Positions 26,545 to 35,976 of a stretch of DNA of 64,000 nt are shown one piece after another. A model generated the notes under the pieces. The model saw only the letters and a program-made list of their open reading frames with translations, had not been told where the DNA came from and made no database searches. Made by a program: the position numbers and the translations under genes. The stretch covers positions 1 through 64,000 of the forward strand of contig NZ_JACSWC010000387.1 of NCBI RefSeq assembly GCF_016888165.1, given 5' to 3'. Numbering within the stretch: the stretch's first letter is position 1; each line of letters opens with the position of its first letter. The stretch is from Halomicronema sp. CCY15110 (GTDB taxonomy: Bacteria; Cyanobacteriota; Cyanobacteriia; Phormidesmidales; Phormidesmidaceae).

Positions 26545-27696
26545 GTGTCGCTATCTAAAGGGTTTGAAGTCGAAGTTTATACGGGAACGCCAGCGGGCGA
26601 GATCATTGGCTTTTCGGATCGGATCGTGGCCAATCTCAATGGCTTTGTCCGCGAGCCTGACTCCCGCAATGTGGAATATACGACGCCCCCCCTCAGCCGT
26701 TACGAGCAACTGTTATGCGAGCTGGTGCGCCCTCGGCAAACGCTGCGCAACTATTTGCAAACCCTCGGCGATTACACCCTGGTGCCGGGCAGCACCCTAT
26801 CGTCGGGCGACACCCAGCGGTTTTATCGCTCTGACCCGCAAAATCCCTATCATGCCTACATTGAGCAGACGTACCATACCGATGTCGTCACAGCGAGCAT
26901 CCACATTAATATCGGCATTCCTGATCCCGAGTTACTCATGCAGGCGTGCCGCTTGGTTCGACTAGAGGCCCCACTCTATCTGGCATTGACCGCTTCATCC
27001 CCCTTTTTAGATAATCGGGCCACCGGCTATCATTCGACGCGCTGGCATTTGTTTCCCCAAACTCCGGCGCATGTCCCCTTATTTGCCAGCCATCAGCACC
27101 ATATTGATTGGATGGAGGCTCAACTGGCCGCCGGGACCATGCAGAATGTGCGCCATTTGTGGAATTCGGTGCGTCCCAATGGCGATCGCCGACCCTACTG
27201 CTTAAACCGTCTAGAGCTCCGCATTTGCGATTTGGTCATTAATCCGCTGCATTTGCTCGCGGTGACGGCGCTGCTAGAAGCCCGTCTCCTACAAATGATG
27301 GCCGACCCCTCTTTAGACCCGCTGCACATTAGCCAACTGCCCGCCGCCACCCGCGCCGATGACCTGGTCAAGTTGGCGATGGCCAATGAGCAGGCGGTGG
27401 CGAAAGCGAGCCTCGATGCCACCGTTCACCACTGGGTCGATGGTCGTGAGATTACGGCTAAACATTGGATTCAAGATTTGTATGAAACCCTGTGGCCGAT
27501 CGCTCATCAGCACGGGTTTAGCTGCTTTTTAACCCCGATTCGCAGCATTTTGGCGGAGGGCAACGAGGCCCAACAATGGCTCACCCTGTACGAGCAGGGA
27601 CGGACTGTGCCCGAGATTCTCGCGATCGCGATCCGCACCGCAGCGGCCCAAGATGAACAACTGGCGGAAGAACTTTGCCTTCCCTGCATGGCTTAG
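26545..27696 (+). CDS. gshA: Glutamate-cysteine ligase, cyanobacterial GCS2 type
   Basis: 383 residues from a GTG at 26545, where the family N-terminus KGFEVEVYTGTP begins. Conserved blocks include LNGFVREPDSRNVEYTTPP, ASIHINIGIPDPE and LNRLELRICDLV. The enzyme joins glutamate to cysteine with ATP, the first step of glutathione synthesis. It belongs to the cyanobacterial/plant-like GCS2 relatives rather than the enterobacterial type. A longer frame from 26389 is possible but its first 52 residues look like translated non-coding DNA. gshB is not in the window. Confidence 0.92.
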   Translation: MSLSKGFEVEVYTGTPAGEIIGFSDRIVANLNGFVREPDSRNVEYTTPPLSRYEQLLCELVRPRQTLRNYLQTLGDYTLVPGSTLSSGDTQRFYRSDPQNPYHAYIEQTYHTDVVTASIHINIGIPDPELLMQACRLVRLEAPLYLALTASSPFLDNRATGYHSTRWHLFPQTPAHVPLFASHQHHIDWMEAQLAAGTMQNVRHLWNSVRPNGDRRPYCLNRLELRICDLVINPLHLLAVTALLEARLLQMMADPSLDPLHISQLPAATRADDLVKLAMANEQAVAKASLDATVHHWVDGREITAKHWIQDLYETLWPIAHQHGFSCFLTPIRSILAEGNEAQQWLTLYEQGRTVPEILAIAIRTAAAQDEQLAEELCLPCMA

Positions 27697-27832
27697 CCAG
27701 GGTTTCCGTCGTGCTGTCAACCGTAATCGAGCCCAACCACCCCCAGCTTCAGTCGATTCATTAAGAAAATGTATCGTTGATCTACTCACCCTTTACAAAC
27801 CTCTTCAACTCTGCTGAGTAATTGAGACAGTT

Positions 27833-28288
27833 ATGCCCCGGGTTGTCCTTGTTCATCCTGAGATTCCGCCAAACACTGGCAACATTGCGCGAACCTGCGC
27901 TGCCACTCGCACCGCCCTCCACCTGGTCGAGCCCTTGGGCTTTGAGTTGAGCGATCGCTATCTCAAACGGGCCGGGCTCGATTATTGGCCCTATGTCGAT
28001 TTGCAGGTACATCCTTCATGGTCAGCATTCACCACTGCGGCCCGCAAGCAAAGCGGTCGCCTCATTGGATTCAGCAAGTCCGGCACTGATTGCTATACCG
28101 ATATTGAGTACGCACCCGATGACTGGCTGCTCTTTGGCAAAGAAACCGCCGGGTTATCGACCGATATGCTAGCCGCCTGCGACACGACCGCCCGTATTCC
28201 CATGGCTGAGCCGGGTGTGCGCAGCCTCAATTTGTCGGCCAGCGCCGCGATCGGCCTATTTGAAGCCCTCCGCCAGATTCGGTCTTAA
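27833..28288 (+). CDS. trmL: tRNA (cytidine/uridine-34-2'-O)-methyltransferase
   Basis: 151 residues, the compact SPOUT fold of TrmL. Motifs are PRVVLVHPEIPPNTGNIART (motif 1), LLFGKETAGL (motif 2) and IPMAEPGVRSLNLSASAAI (motif 3, the knot). It methylates the ribose of the wobble base of leucine tRNAs with SAM. It stands about 140 bp after gshA on the same strand. Confidence 0.94.
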   Translation: MPRVVLVHPEIPPNTGNIARTCAATRTALHLVEPLGFELSDRYLKRAGLDYWPYVDLQVHPSWSAFTTAARKQSGRLIGFSKSGTDCYTDIEYAPDDWLLFGKETAGLSTDMLAACDTTARIPMAEPGVRSLNLSASAAIGLFEALRQIRS

Positions 28289-28982
28289 CCTGGCAGCAAT
28301 TTCTCCAAGTCAACTGCCATCATGAGTTCCGGCGGGTTCTTGGCTACTATCATCACCGCTGGGTAATATTTGATTTCCCCATCAAGCAGGTAATTACTAA
28401 TAATCAAAGACTGACTACTACACTCAAGATTTTGGGAATTCAATTGAAACGTTTGTCATTCAAGCTACAAAAACAAAAATCAGGAAATAAGAATTTTCTA
28501 TCACTAAATAGGTAGGGCTTCTGACGCGACTATCCCCTATTTCAGCTTGCCCACCAGCCCTAATCATGGCTATTTTCTGATTGCCTACTGATGTTTTTGA
28601 GGCTTGTCAGGCTAGCGATTGCGGCATTGCGCCTCAACTACCACAATGGGTCAAAAGCCCTGCATTCAGCTCTTTCTGGCATCACTCAAGCAGATAACCC
28701 CTGACGGGTTGGCAATATTCGAACGCTGTGATGACACCGATTCGTCAGCGATCGCCCTAGCTCAGTCTGAGCCTTTTCGGTGAGGAAATTGAAAAATCTT
28801 GATCTCTGGAGGAATTTATGTAAACTTGCTTAAATCTAATAGGCAGTGTATTGTTAGCTCTCGAAGCTAAATTGCTTAACCACGAGGATAGTGGGAATGC
28901 CTTAGTTTCTGGGTCTTTGAACCTCAGATGATTCAATTAGAGTCGCCTTCGGGATGACCTTTGAAACTGTCGAGCTCTGGTT
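28289..28982. other. 694-bp region: long leader of the LysM-M23 gene
   Basis: No conventional gene is supported. The 3' part looks like a transcribed leader. At 28808-28823 a strong Shine-Dalgarno GGAGG is followed after five bases by ATG TAA, a start codon directly followed by a stop. A short perfect hairpin is at 28855-28871 (TTAGCT/AGCTAA stem, CTCGA loop). Cyanobacterial LysM-peptidase genes are sometimes preceded by ydaO-type c-di-AMP riboswitches; I could not align the conserved blocks of that class here. Confidence 0.5.
28808..28823 (+). promoter_or_regulatory. Start-stop element with strong ribosome site in the M23 leader
   Basis: GGAGG, a five-base spacer, ATG and TAA occur in this order 160 bp upstream of the LysM-M23 start. 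Such minimal ORFs can hold initiating ribosomes and affect downstream expression or RNA stability. Chance occurrence cannot be excluded. Confidence 0.35.
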
Positions 28983-31019
28983 ATGAGGAGGATTATTCCT
29001 TTGAATCCCGTTTTTTCTCAGGAGTTTGCGCCTGACACGCAGAGTCAAGCAAGTGCCCTGTTACCGCTGCAAAGTGAAGCAGGAGTCCTTGGGACTGGTA
29101 AGAGGGTACGTACATCCTTTACGGCTCTCGGCCTCGCATTATCACTAGGCGCAGTTGGCTCACTAGTCTCTAGTGCTGAAGCTGCTGATTCTATGCAGCT
29201 AGCCGCCTTACCTTCCGTTGCTGGTGGGTCTAATACATTGCCGTCTTTCGGCTCTTCCCGACCCGAAGCAGCCCCGGCTATTTTTCATACCGTTACAGAC
29301 GGTGAAACCATTTGGGGGATTGCTGAACAGCACGGATTAACCGTCGAAGCTATTCGCGATGCCAATGGTATGGCTGGGGATCAGGTGATCCAAGTGGGCC
29401 AGGTATTAAAGGTGCCTACTGCTGAGTCTGCCAATCATCAGTTGCAGTCTTACGCCGTTTCCTCGCTCAATCTTGCTGTTGCGCCAACCCCTGAGCCGTC
29501 AGAAGATACCGCAGACGAGCTTACCGTCGCGATTTTGCCAGAGGCAACTATGCCTGCGACACGGCAAACTACCGCTATTGAGGATCTATCGGGCGACATG
29601 CCTGAGTCAGCGCCATCGGCAGGTTCGCTGATGGACGTAGAGGCCGCTGCTGAATCGGCCACCAATGAGGTCGAACGGACTGCTACCGATGGAGCGCCGC
29701 TAAGTGTCGCTTCTCCTGCGGAGGAAGACATCTTATCCAAGACTGATTTGCTGGGAAGCAGCAAGCCACTGGCCTCACTGCCAGAAACTCAGCCTCAGGC
29801 CGAGTCGCTACAGCAGTTTGCAGAGCAGCTAGGTGCAGTGTCCGAGCCTGCGACCGTTCAAAAAACTGCCGTTAATACGACGATTGAGTCATCTCGTCGC
29901 CGCGCCGATGGGGTTACGCATCGGGTAGGCTCAGGGGAAACTATTTGGTCGATCGCTCGCAGCTATGGTCTTGACCCCGACTCCTTACAGGCATTGAATC
30001 AAGTCACTGACTCTAGGCAGCTGATGCCAGGTGACGAGTTGGTCATTCCGGCTGATGAGGCTACGTTGTCTGATGTCGCTGATGCAGATAGACTGCGCCC
30101 TCATCAATCGGACTCCACCCAGCAGATAGTAGCGGCTGCTTCTGGAGTTGTCATCGAGCCGACGACCTCGGCGGCAGTTGACTTGACCAAGCTTGAAATC
30201 GGTCGTAACCCTTCGTCCGATACCTCAACCCGGGCTCAAACCCTTGAACCTGAATCAGATCCCTTTGTGGCTAGCTTGCTGTCCCAAGCGACAGTAGCTT
30301 CTCAACGGCCTTCTGATGAGAACTTGGCCACATCAGAACCGGAAACTGAAACCCTAGTTATTGATGAAGCTCGTGATGTTGAGAGCTTAGCGTCAGCACC
30401 AGAGATTGCGAGAAAGTCAGACGAAGTTGCCCTCAACCCTCAGTTTGTGAACGGCTCTGGTGCCGAGGCCGTTGATGTTGAGGCGGAACTTGAAGCGGAC
30501 AACTTGTTGGCCGCCGCGCCCTTAGGCTCGGAAGTATATTCTCCTATCGTTGAGAACGCAGCTGGTCGGGTGGTGACTCCCGAGATGCCCATGTTGCCGG
30601 AGCAAGATGTCTACTTGCCCGAAGCACCTAACCGATTTGACGGTTACATGTGGCCGGCTCAGGGGGTACTGACGTCTGGTTATGGTTGGCGTTGGGGACG
30701 AATGCATCGCGGTGTCGATATTGCTGGTCCCGTTGGCACACCGATTTATGCGGCGGCTACCGGTGTCGTTGTAAGTTCCGGTTGGAACTCTGGTGGCTAC
30801 GGCAACCTAGTTGATATTCGTCATCCCGATGGCAGCATGACTCGCTATGCTCACAACAGTCGCCTGATGGTACAGGCTGGTCAGCAAGTGCGGCAAGGCC
30901 AACAAATTGCGGCAATGGGGAGTACTGGTTTCAGCACTGGCCCTCACCTGCATTTTGAAATTCATGTTCCGAGTCAGGGAACGGTGAATCCGATTGCGAT
31001 GTTACCCAGTAGTCGTTAA
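28983..31019 (+). CDS. LysM-containing M23 peptidase (NlpD/MepM-like cell-wall hydrolase)
   Basis: 678 residues. An N-terminal MRRIIPLNPVFSQEF and a hydrophobic stretch near 45-65 (LGLALSLGAVGSLVSSAEAA) act as signal or anchor. LysM 1 (about 100-147, HTVTDGETIWGIAEQHGL) and LysM 2 (about 310-357, HRVGSGETIWSIARSYGL) bind peptidoglycan. A long acidic low-complexity linker separates them from the M23 domain (from about 555), which keeps HRGVD near 575 and HLHFE near 655 as zinc ligands. It would cut peptide cross-links outside the plasma membrane, or activate amidases if inactive; the zinc residues argue for activity. The gene has a long leader and its own terminator. Confidence 0.94.
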   Translation: MRRIIPLNPVFSQEFAPDTQSQASALLPLQSEAGVLGTGKRVRTSFTALGLALSLGAVGSLVSSAEAADSMQLAALPSVAGGSNTLPSFGSSRPEAAPAIFHTVTDGETIWGIAEQHGLTVEAIRDANGMAGDQVIQVGQVLKVPTAESANHQLQSYAVSSLNLAVAPTPEPSEDTADELTVAILPEATMPATRQTTAIEDLSGDMPESAPSAGSLMDVEAAAESATNEVERTATDGAPLSVASPAEEDILSKTDLLGSSKPLASLPETQPQAESLQQFAEQLGAVSEPATVQKTAVNTTIESSRRRADGVTHRVGSGETIWSIARSYGLDPDSLQALNQVTDSRQLMPGDELVIPADEATLSDVADADRLRPHQSDSTQQIVAAASGVVIEPTTSAAVDLTKLEIGRNPSSDTSTRAQTLEPESDPFVASLLSQATVASQRPSDENLATSEPETETLVIDEARDVESLASAPEIARKSDEVALNPQFVNGSGAEAVDVEAELEADNLLAAAPLGSEVYSPIVENAAGRVVTPEMPMLPEQDVYLPEAPNRFDGYMWPAQGVLTSGYGWRWGRMHRGVDIAGPVGTPIYAAATGVVVSSGWNSGGYGNLVDIRHPDGSMTRYAHNSRLMVQAGQQVRQGQQIAAMGSTGFSTGPHLHFEIHVPSQGTVNPIAMLPSSR

Positions 31020-31036
31020 CTCCAATTGGTTTAGAC

Positions 31037-31073
31037 AAAAAAAGGGGGGTAGTGCAAGCTACCCCCCTTTTTG
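31037..31073 (+). terminator. Rho-independent terminator after the M23 gene
   Basis: A stem GGGGGGTAG (31044-31052) pairs with CTACCCCCC (31059-31067), six-base loop, preceded by A-run and followed by TTTTT. It lies 18-54 bp past the stop. The flanking A and T runs make it work in both directions. Confidence 0.93.
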
Positions 31074-31222
31074 ATTTAGATCGTGCGCTAGGTCGCGATC
31101 GCTCTGCTGACTAGCGTCACTTGCTCGGCGGCCAGATGTTCGGATATCGCAGATTAATTGGAATTTCAGTTCAGCAGAGAAACCGCTTTGTGCTACATTG
31201 AAAAAGTTGCAAAAAGCACTTT

Positions 31223-31294
31223 GGCTCAGTAGCTCAGTGGTAGAGCAGGGGACTCATAAGCCCTTGGTCGCGTGTTCAAATCACGCCTGAGCCA
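31223..31294 (+). tRNA. trnM-CAU: Elongator tRNA-Met (anticodon CAU)
   Basis: A 72-nt cloverleaf. The acceptor GGCTCAG pairs with CTGAGCC and has an A discriminator at 31294. The D-arm contains AGCTCAGTGGTAGAGC, the anticodon loop CTCATAA carries CAT, and the T-arm is GCGTGTTCAAATCACGC. The regular Watson-Crick first acceptor pair argues against an initiator tRNA. Tilde-type Ile2 (lysidine-modified) tRNAs also carry CAU, but the arms match cyanobacterial elongator Met better. CCA is not encoded. Confidence 0.93.
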
Positions 31295-31350
31295 TTCAAA
31301 AACTAACTTTGTGAGTAGTTGCTAACCGCTAGTAACCGCATGATGCAAGT

Positions 31351-31380
31351 CTGAAAGCCTTGGCTTTATCAGCTTTTTTT
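31351..31380 (+). terminator. Terminator downstream of tRNA-Met
   Basis: The stem AAAGC/GCTTT with tetraloop CTTG, extended by CTG/CAG with a small bulge, is followed by a run of seven T residues. It lies about 57 bp after the tRNA. Confidence 0.75.
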
Positions 31381-31424
31381 CGAGGGAAACGGACTGACCA
31401 GTCACGTTAGACAGATAGATAAAG

Positions 31425-31613
31425 ATGCAGAACACTAGCGAATATCGTTGCGCATTTTGCGGTGAACTGAATACAACCTTTATCGATATATCAGCCGGTC
31501 TGCAGCAGAGTTATGTTGAAGACTGCCAAGTTTGTTGTCGTCCTAATCAGCTCTATGTTTCCATAGACGACCATACTTTAGATATTGATATTACGGCTGA
31601 CTATGTTGAATGA
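31425..31613 (+). CDS. CPXCG-motif cysteine-rich small protein
   Basis: 62 residues with two cysteine knuckles, YRCAFCGELNTT near residues 7-17 and DCQVCCRPN near 35-43, the layout of the CPXCG family that is likely to bind a metal such as zinc. The C-terminus is acidic. The role is unknown. It converges on the pirin gene with a single base between the stop codons, which implies overlapping 3' ends. Confidence 0.88.
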   Translation: MQNTSEYRCAFCGELNTTFIDISAGLQQSYVEDCQVCCRPNQLYVSIDDHTLDIDITADYVE

Positions 31614-31614
31614 A

Positions 31615-32361
31615 TCACCAAATACGCGGTGTATTCATGCCTAAATCAAACAGCAAAATTTCGCTACAGTCAGCGAAATTCGCTTCTATGCGATTAGTTT
31701 CGGTGATGCCAATGCCATCTCCCGTGAATAAGTGATGATCGGCCACCTTGACTCCACCCTTGACGACTTGTAGCCATACGCCTCGGCTCGGTTTCAATGT
31801 ATAGGAGAGGCGATCGCCGGTCTCAAATCGCCCACTATACACCAAAGCATCAGTGTTGATCGGCATTGACCCGTCACGGCCATCCGGCGATACGTACAGC
31901 TTCAGGCATCCCTGGCGCTCGTGATCGGCAAATTGCAGTTGATGGTAGCTAAAACGAGTGGGCGCACGATCCGGAATTAGCCACATTTGATAGTTGTGCT
32001 CGATCTGTTCGTGGTGATTATATTCGGAGTGGATCATCCCCTGGCTGCCGGCACTAATCAATTGCATTTCTCCGGCATGTATCTCAGCTTGGTGACCAAA
32101 ACTATCTTGGTGGGTCAACGTGCCAGCCACGATATAAGTCAACACCTCAACATCTCGATGGGGATGCGATGGGAAGCCGGAGTGGGGTTGAATATGGTTC
32201 TCCACCATGACGCGTAACGGGCCAAAGTTCATCCAGTCAGGATCGCGGTAGCTCCCGAATGAAAACGTCATCCAGTTATCCGTCCAGCCAAAATCCTCAA
32301 ACCCGCGATCGCGACTACGGCGGAGCTTGACCGTTGGTCTTTGGAATGAATTAGCCACCAT
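31615..32361 (-). CDS. Pirin family protein (bicupin)
   Basis: 248 residues, a two-domain cupin. The N-terminal cupin has the pirin signature HPHRDVEVLTYIVAGTLTHQDS and the following MQLISAGSQGMIHSEYNH, giving His, His, His and Glu metal ligands. The C-terminal cupin is less conserved. Relatives include YhaK and quercetin 2,3-dioxygenase. Reaction and substrate are uncertain. It is a single gene read towards the CPXCG gene. Confidence 0.93.
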   Translation of the reverse strand: MVANSFQRPTVKLRRSRDRGFEDFGWTDNWMTFSFGSYRDPDWMNFGPLRVMVENHIQPHSGFPSHPHRDVEVLTYIVAGTLTHQDSFGHQAEIHAGEMQLISAGSQGMIHSEYNHHEQIEHNYQMWLIPDRAPTRFSYHQLQFADHERQGCLKLYVSPDGRDGSMPINTDALVYSGRFETGDRLSYTLKPSRGVWLQVVKGGVKVADHHLFTGDGIGITETNRIEANFADCSEILLFDLGMNTPRIW

Positions 32362-32524
32362 ACTGTTTACTCGTTACCGAAATTCCGTACCATCAGCACT
32401 GCACCACGTGCGAATGGACGTTACTACCAGGAGCAGGCATGTGCTCATGCATCATAATTTATCTAGAAAGCCTGTCTTGTAAGGCTTTCAAACGAGAACG
32501 CGGATGGACTCTATAAATGCCAAC

Positions 32525-33448
32525 CTAGTTCTGGAAATCTCGAGGGCCATCATAGTCAGAGGCATCGGCCAGGGTTTCTAAAGTTTGCGCACCCACCAGT
32601 AGCTCACCATTGACCTCCCAGGAAGGAAATCCTGTTAAACCTTCCACTGAGCGACACAAACTCGCTTGTGCATTCTGCCCGCCTTCTGCACATTCAACGT
32701 AAGGGATTTCTTTCGCGGCGGTTTCGCCAAACAGCTGTTTTTGATCATGACAGTGAGGACACCAATAAGCGCCATACATCTTGGCATCGGTAGCCGACAA
32801 ATGCTGCGCGAGTTGAATTTCTGATGGACCGGAAGTCGTTGTAACCGGCGGGCCAACTTCGCCAGGAATATCGGCTTGGACTGATTGAGGATTATTAATC
32901 GGGGCATAGACGGCCAGTGTGCCTACTAGAGTAACGACGACGACAATGACGCCCATAAACGCCAGCTGGCCAAAGTCGTCCCATCGCCGACCCAGGATTG
33001 TGAGCGTAAACATAGATGCCGCAAATATTGCTGACGTGATGCAGTAGAGACAGGCTGCTTGAATTTCAAAGGCCAGCAAATACATCAAGTAGCCGCTGAA
33101 AACCAGCATTGCGGTCGCGCCAATGAACAGCAGCGGCCACGTTAGTGATTCGATTTGACTGCGTAACTCTTTTTGGCGATCAGGATTAACCACAAATGGT
33201 GCCAGTGCCATCCCCGCCATGCTGAGATAGCCCAAAAAACCAAATAGCGTTAAGGGCAAGCCAAAAACTTCAGCGTAGGGACTGGAGAGGACGCGATCGC
33301 AGCCACCAGTAGGACAAGCGGCATCACTGCCCATGACCTTAATGACTGTGAGATAAGCGGTGCCGCAGGCTCCCATCAGGGCGATCGCGCCAATAATCCA
33401 ACGAGACCAGCGATGAATCCACAAAGTTTCCTGTCGGCGACGTGGCAT
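32525..33448 (-). CDS. Vitamin K epoxide reductase homologue fused to a thioredoxin-like domain
   Basis: 307 residues. Four or five membrane helices form the VKOR domain. Its loop cysteines C45 and C50 lie in CPTGGCDRV, and the redox pair C133/C136 in ACLYCIT. A linker and a periplasmic or lumenal thioredoxin-like domain follow, with CPHC at C230-C233 (GAYWCPHCHD) plus C253 and C265. The design matches the cyanobacterial VKOR-Trx enzyme of known structure, which reduces quinone to drive disulfide formation in exported proteins. All six expected redox cysteines for electron relay are present. It is a single gene. Confidence 0.95.
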   Translation of the reverse strand: MPRRRQETLWIHRWSRWIIGAIALMGACGTAYLTVIKVMGSDAACPTGGCDRVLSSPYAEVFGLPLTLFGFLGYLSMAGMALAPFVVNPDRQKELRSQIESLTWPLLFIGATAMLVFSGYLMYLLAFEIQAACLYCITSAIFAASMFTLTILGRRWDDFGQLAFMGVIVVVVTLVGTLAVYAPINNPQSVQADIPGEVGPPVTTTSGPSEIQLAQHLSATDAKMYGAYWCPHCHDQKQLFGETAAKEIPYVECAEGGQNAQASLCRSVEGLTGFPSWEVNGELLVGAQTLETLADASDYDGPRDFQN

Positions 33449-33651
33449 GTCAGTGTATATCCTCTGGCGATTCAGTCAGCAAATTCCCTACTTATTTTGC
33501 CTTATGACATGGCTATCTTGCAGACTTCATGAGCGAAATGGCAATTACGTTCATCCATGAAGCCATATTTTAGGCGTGAGACCTCGCCCACAGTTGCCGT
33601 CTCTTGGGTTGAGTACGGCATCTGCCAGGCAATTCTCTCGCCTTGTGGCCC

Positions 33652-33681
33652 GCCGCAGGACATTTTGCCGCAGGACATTTT
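33652..33681. repeat. 15-bp perfect tandem duplication
   Basis: GCCGCAGGACATTTT occurs twice head to tail at 33652-33666 and 33667-33681, in the intergenic DNA between the STAS gene and the VKOR gene. Confidence 0.9.
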
Positions 33682-33717
33682 AAGGATTCTTTATGTCCAG
33701 AAGGCTGTTTTCAAAAG

Positions 33718-34071
33718 CTAGGCTTTTGAGGTACTTTCGACCTTGGCAGCGAAGGCATCACGGTCAGGGAGAACTTCGAACACTCGATCCATGCTGGTCA
33801 GTTCAAACAGCATTTTGACCTGCTCATTGATGGAGCAAACGTAGAGCAGTTTATTGCAAGCTCTAACCTTTTTGAGGACGACAACTAAAATGCCCAAACC
33901 AGAGCTATCAACAAAAGTAATATCTTTGAGGTCGATCAAGAGCACATCCACTCCTTCCTCAAGCGCCATGTCCACTTCCTTCCGGAAGATTTCGGCTTGG
34001 GTACCGTCAAGAATGCCAGTGGGCTCAAGAATACGAATATTAGCTTCCATACGTTCCTCATAAATCTGCAC
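33718..34071 (-). CDS. STAS-domain protein (anti-sigma factor antagonist type)
   Basis: 117 residues forming one STAS domain. The phosphorylatable serine motif is in ITFVDSSGLGILVVV near residues 53-67. Such proteins bind partner-switching kinases or phosphatases in a phosphorylation-dependent way. In cyanobacteria they are linked to stress or motility switches, but no kinase or PP2C phosphatase gene is near, so the partner is unknown. It is about 100 bp downstream of the DUF3352 gene, same strand. Confidence 0.93.
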   Translation of the reverse strand: MQIYEERMEANIRILEPTGILDGTQAEIFRKEVDMALEEGVDVLLIDLKDITFVDSSGLGILVVVLKKVRACNKLLYVCSINEQVKMLFELTSMDRVFEVLPDRDAFAAKVESTSKA

Positions 34072-34171
34072 GGGGGGTGCACCGCCAATCGATCAGGGCA
34101 AGTCGTTAACTAAGTGCCTACTGATGTAAGGTTGCCCCAGTTCTATCAAAATACACAGTTTATTGGCCGGG

Positions 34172-35911
34172 TTAAGACATATTTGCAGTATTTTTGCGTA
34201 GTTGAATGGCGACTGTACCCATTTGCAGAGCAGAGGCAGAAGGCTGACTACTGATGAGTATGGGCCCCAGGTGCTGGCTAAAAGGCTGAGTCGCGGCCTC
34301 GATGGCCAAGAGCCAAGGAAACTGCTGCTGCAATGATGGCAGTAAGGTTGGCCAGTCAACATATACCAACTCTGGCCCCAGCGCTGGCACCTGCTCGATC
34401 AAATCCATTAAGGTCGTTTGGTCGGCCAAGGCCCCTTGATTGACCTGCCGCAAAACTTGCTGCACCCCTGCTAGGGAGGTTGATAGCACTTCATAATTGT
34501 TCACGGTGGTGTGGGCCGCGATGACTTGAGTGGCTAACTGTAGCGGTGCGTTTTGACTGCTGCGATTGAGCGTCAACCGTGTCCATGTCGTGAGGGGCTG
34601 ATCGTTGTAGGCTAGCTGATTGACGGTCAGTCCTTGGGCAGTGGCAAAATCATCAATTGCGGCAAAGTCTGAGGTTGAGGCTTCAGTAATTAAGGCCCAG
34701 TTAGGGTGATCGCCTGGCAGCAGCGCCAGGGCATAGTTGCCGGCCAGTGTTGCCGACAATTCCTGAGGGACGGCCTCTGGGGTGAACGACCAAGAACTCA
34801 ACAGTGCCGCGATCGCTCGTTGAGCGATGAGATAGCCGCCAATATTGCTGCTAAGGGACTGTAATTGCTGGGATAGCTGATTGCCAGCGGTCACAAATAG
34901 CGCGTTATCGGGCACTAAGGACAAGGCTTCCGGCGGGTGGGTCGCTGTCGCTGAGGCGCTCGCGCTCGCGCTTGGTGTAGAGGACAACGGAGTGGTTGCA
35001 ATGGCGACATTGCCCAACAGACCATCGGCTAAGGCTTGAAACGAAATAAACGCTAAATTAGCCTGCTGGCCGACGGGGTTGATGGGAGGAGTCGTAAGGG
35101 TTTCGGCATCGCCAAACCAAGCTAATAACTGAGGGATATTAGCCACTAGCCAACCCACTCGATTGGCGGGCAAGGTGGTGATAGCCGCGTGATAAGGAGC
35201 TGCCTTGACCCAGCTCACATCAGGAGCTTGATAAGTGGCGATCGCCTGACGCAAGACTCGCGCATCGTTGGCCAGGAGCACGTAGCGATCGCCGACCATG
35301 GTAGTCGCCAACGTCTCTAAGGCTAAGTCAGTGGCGAACCCTGAGGTCGGCGATCGCCCAATTGGCGTTAACGTCTGATCAGAAATCAGCGAAATGCTAG
35401 ACACCGTTTCAAAGCGCAGGTTGCGCTGAGCTGCACGCTGTTGCCAAAGGCGATGCAGGGATTCGCGGGCCGCATCCGCGTCGCGACAACTCAGAACAAC
35501 TAAATAGCCTGGTTGCAGGCCATTACTCGCATCGTAGTCCAAGTCAGCAGCCGTGATGGCTAAGGTCGCCTCTTCATCAAGCCAAGGACGGACATCGGTG
35601 TCATAGTCCCACCCCACTAAGTTCTCGAGGGATTGTTGGAGAGATTGCCATTCCTGTCGCACCTGAAAACGCTGGTTCGCGGGCGTTAAGAGTTGCCGCA
35701 GTTGCCACAGACGATCTGGACGGGCCAGCAAGGAAACCATCAAGGGCGACTGTCGGGGCACAAACTGAGCGGCTTGGGGTTGCGTTTGTCCGCCCTGAGT
35801 GAGCAACACCCGGGGATTTTGCGAGGTCAGCCCCCAAAAGCCCGCAATGCCAACCAAAAGCAAAATGCCAGCCAAGGCGGCGATCGCTGAATAGAAGGTG
35901 CGCGATTTCAT
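34172..35911 (-). CDS. DUF3352 family protein with N-terminal membrane anchor
   Basis: 579 residues from the ATG at 35911, where MKSRTFYSAIAALAGILLLV gives a single membrane anchor or uncleaved signal. The rest is predicted outside the cytoplasm, with repeating blocks seen in this family (QFVPRQSPLMVSLLARPDRLW, WDYDTDVRPWLDEEATLAI, DNALFVTAGNQLSQQL). It also has a short Ala/Ser/Thr-rich spacer near residue 325. The function is unknown. A start at 35965 would put 18 polar residues before the anchor. Confidence 0.9.
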   Translation of the reverse strand: MKSRTFYSAIAALAGILLLVGIAGFWGLTSQNPRVLLTQGGQTQPQAAQFVPRQSPLMVSLLARPDRLWQLRQLLTPANQRFQVRQEWQSLQQSLENLVGWDYDTDVRPWLDEEATLAITAADLDYDASNGLQPGYLVVLSCRDADAARESLHRLWQQRAAQRNLRFETVSSISLISDQTLTPIGRSPTSGFATDLALETLATTMVGDRYVLLANDARVLRQAIATYQAPDVSWVKAAPYHAAITTLPANRVGWLVANIPQLLAWFGDAETLTTPPINPVGQQANLAFISFQALADGLLGNVAIATTPLSSTPSASASASATATHPPEALSLVPDNALFVTAGNQLSQQLQSLSSNIGGYLIAQRAIAALLSSWSFTPEAVPQELSATLAGNYALALLPGDHPNWALITEASTSDFAAIDDFATAQGLTVNQLAYNDQPLTTWTRLTLNRSSQNAPLQLATQVIAAHTTVNNYEVLSTSLAGVQQVLRQVNQGALADQTTLMDLIEQVPALGPELVYVDWPTLLPSLQQQFPWLLAIEAATQPFSQHLGPILISSQPSASALQMGTVAIQLRKNTANMS

Positions 35912-35976
35912 AAAGTCCCTTTTACCGTGCGCTGGCCGACCGCCGATTGGACGAGCAGGTGCCACTGATCGTCAAT

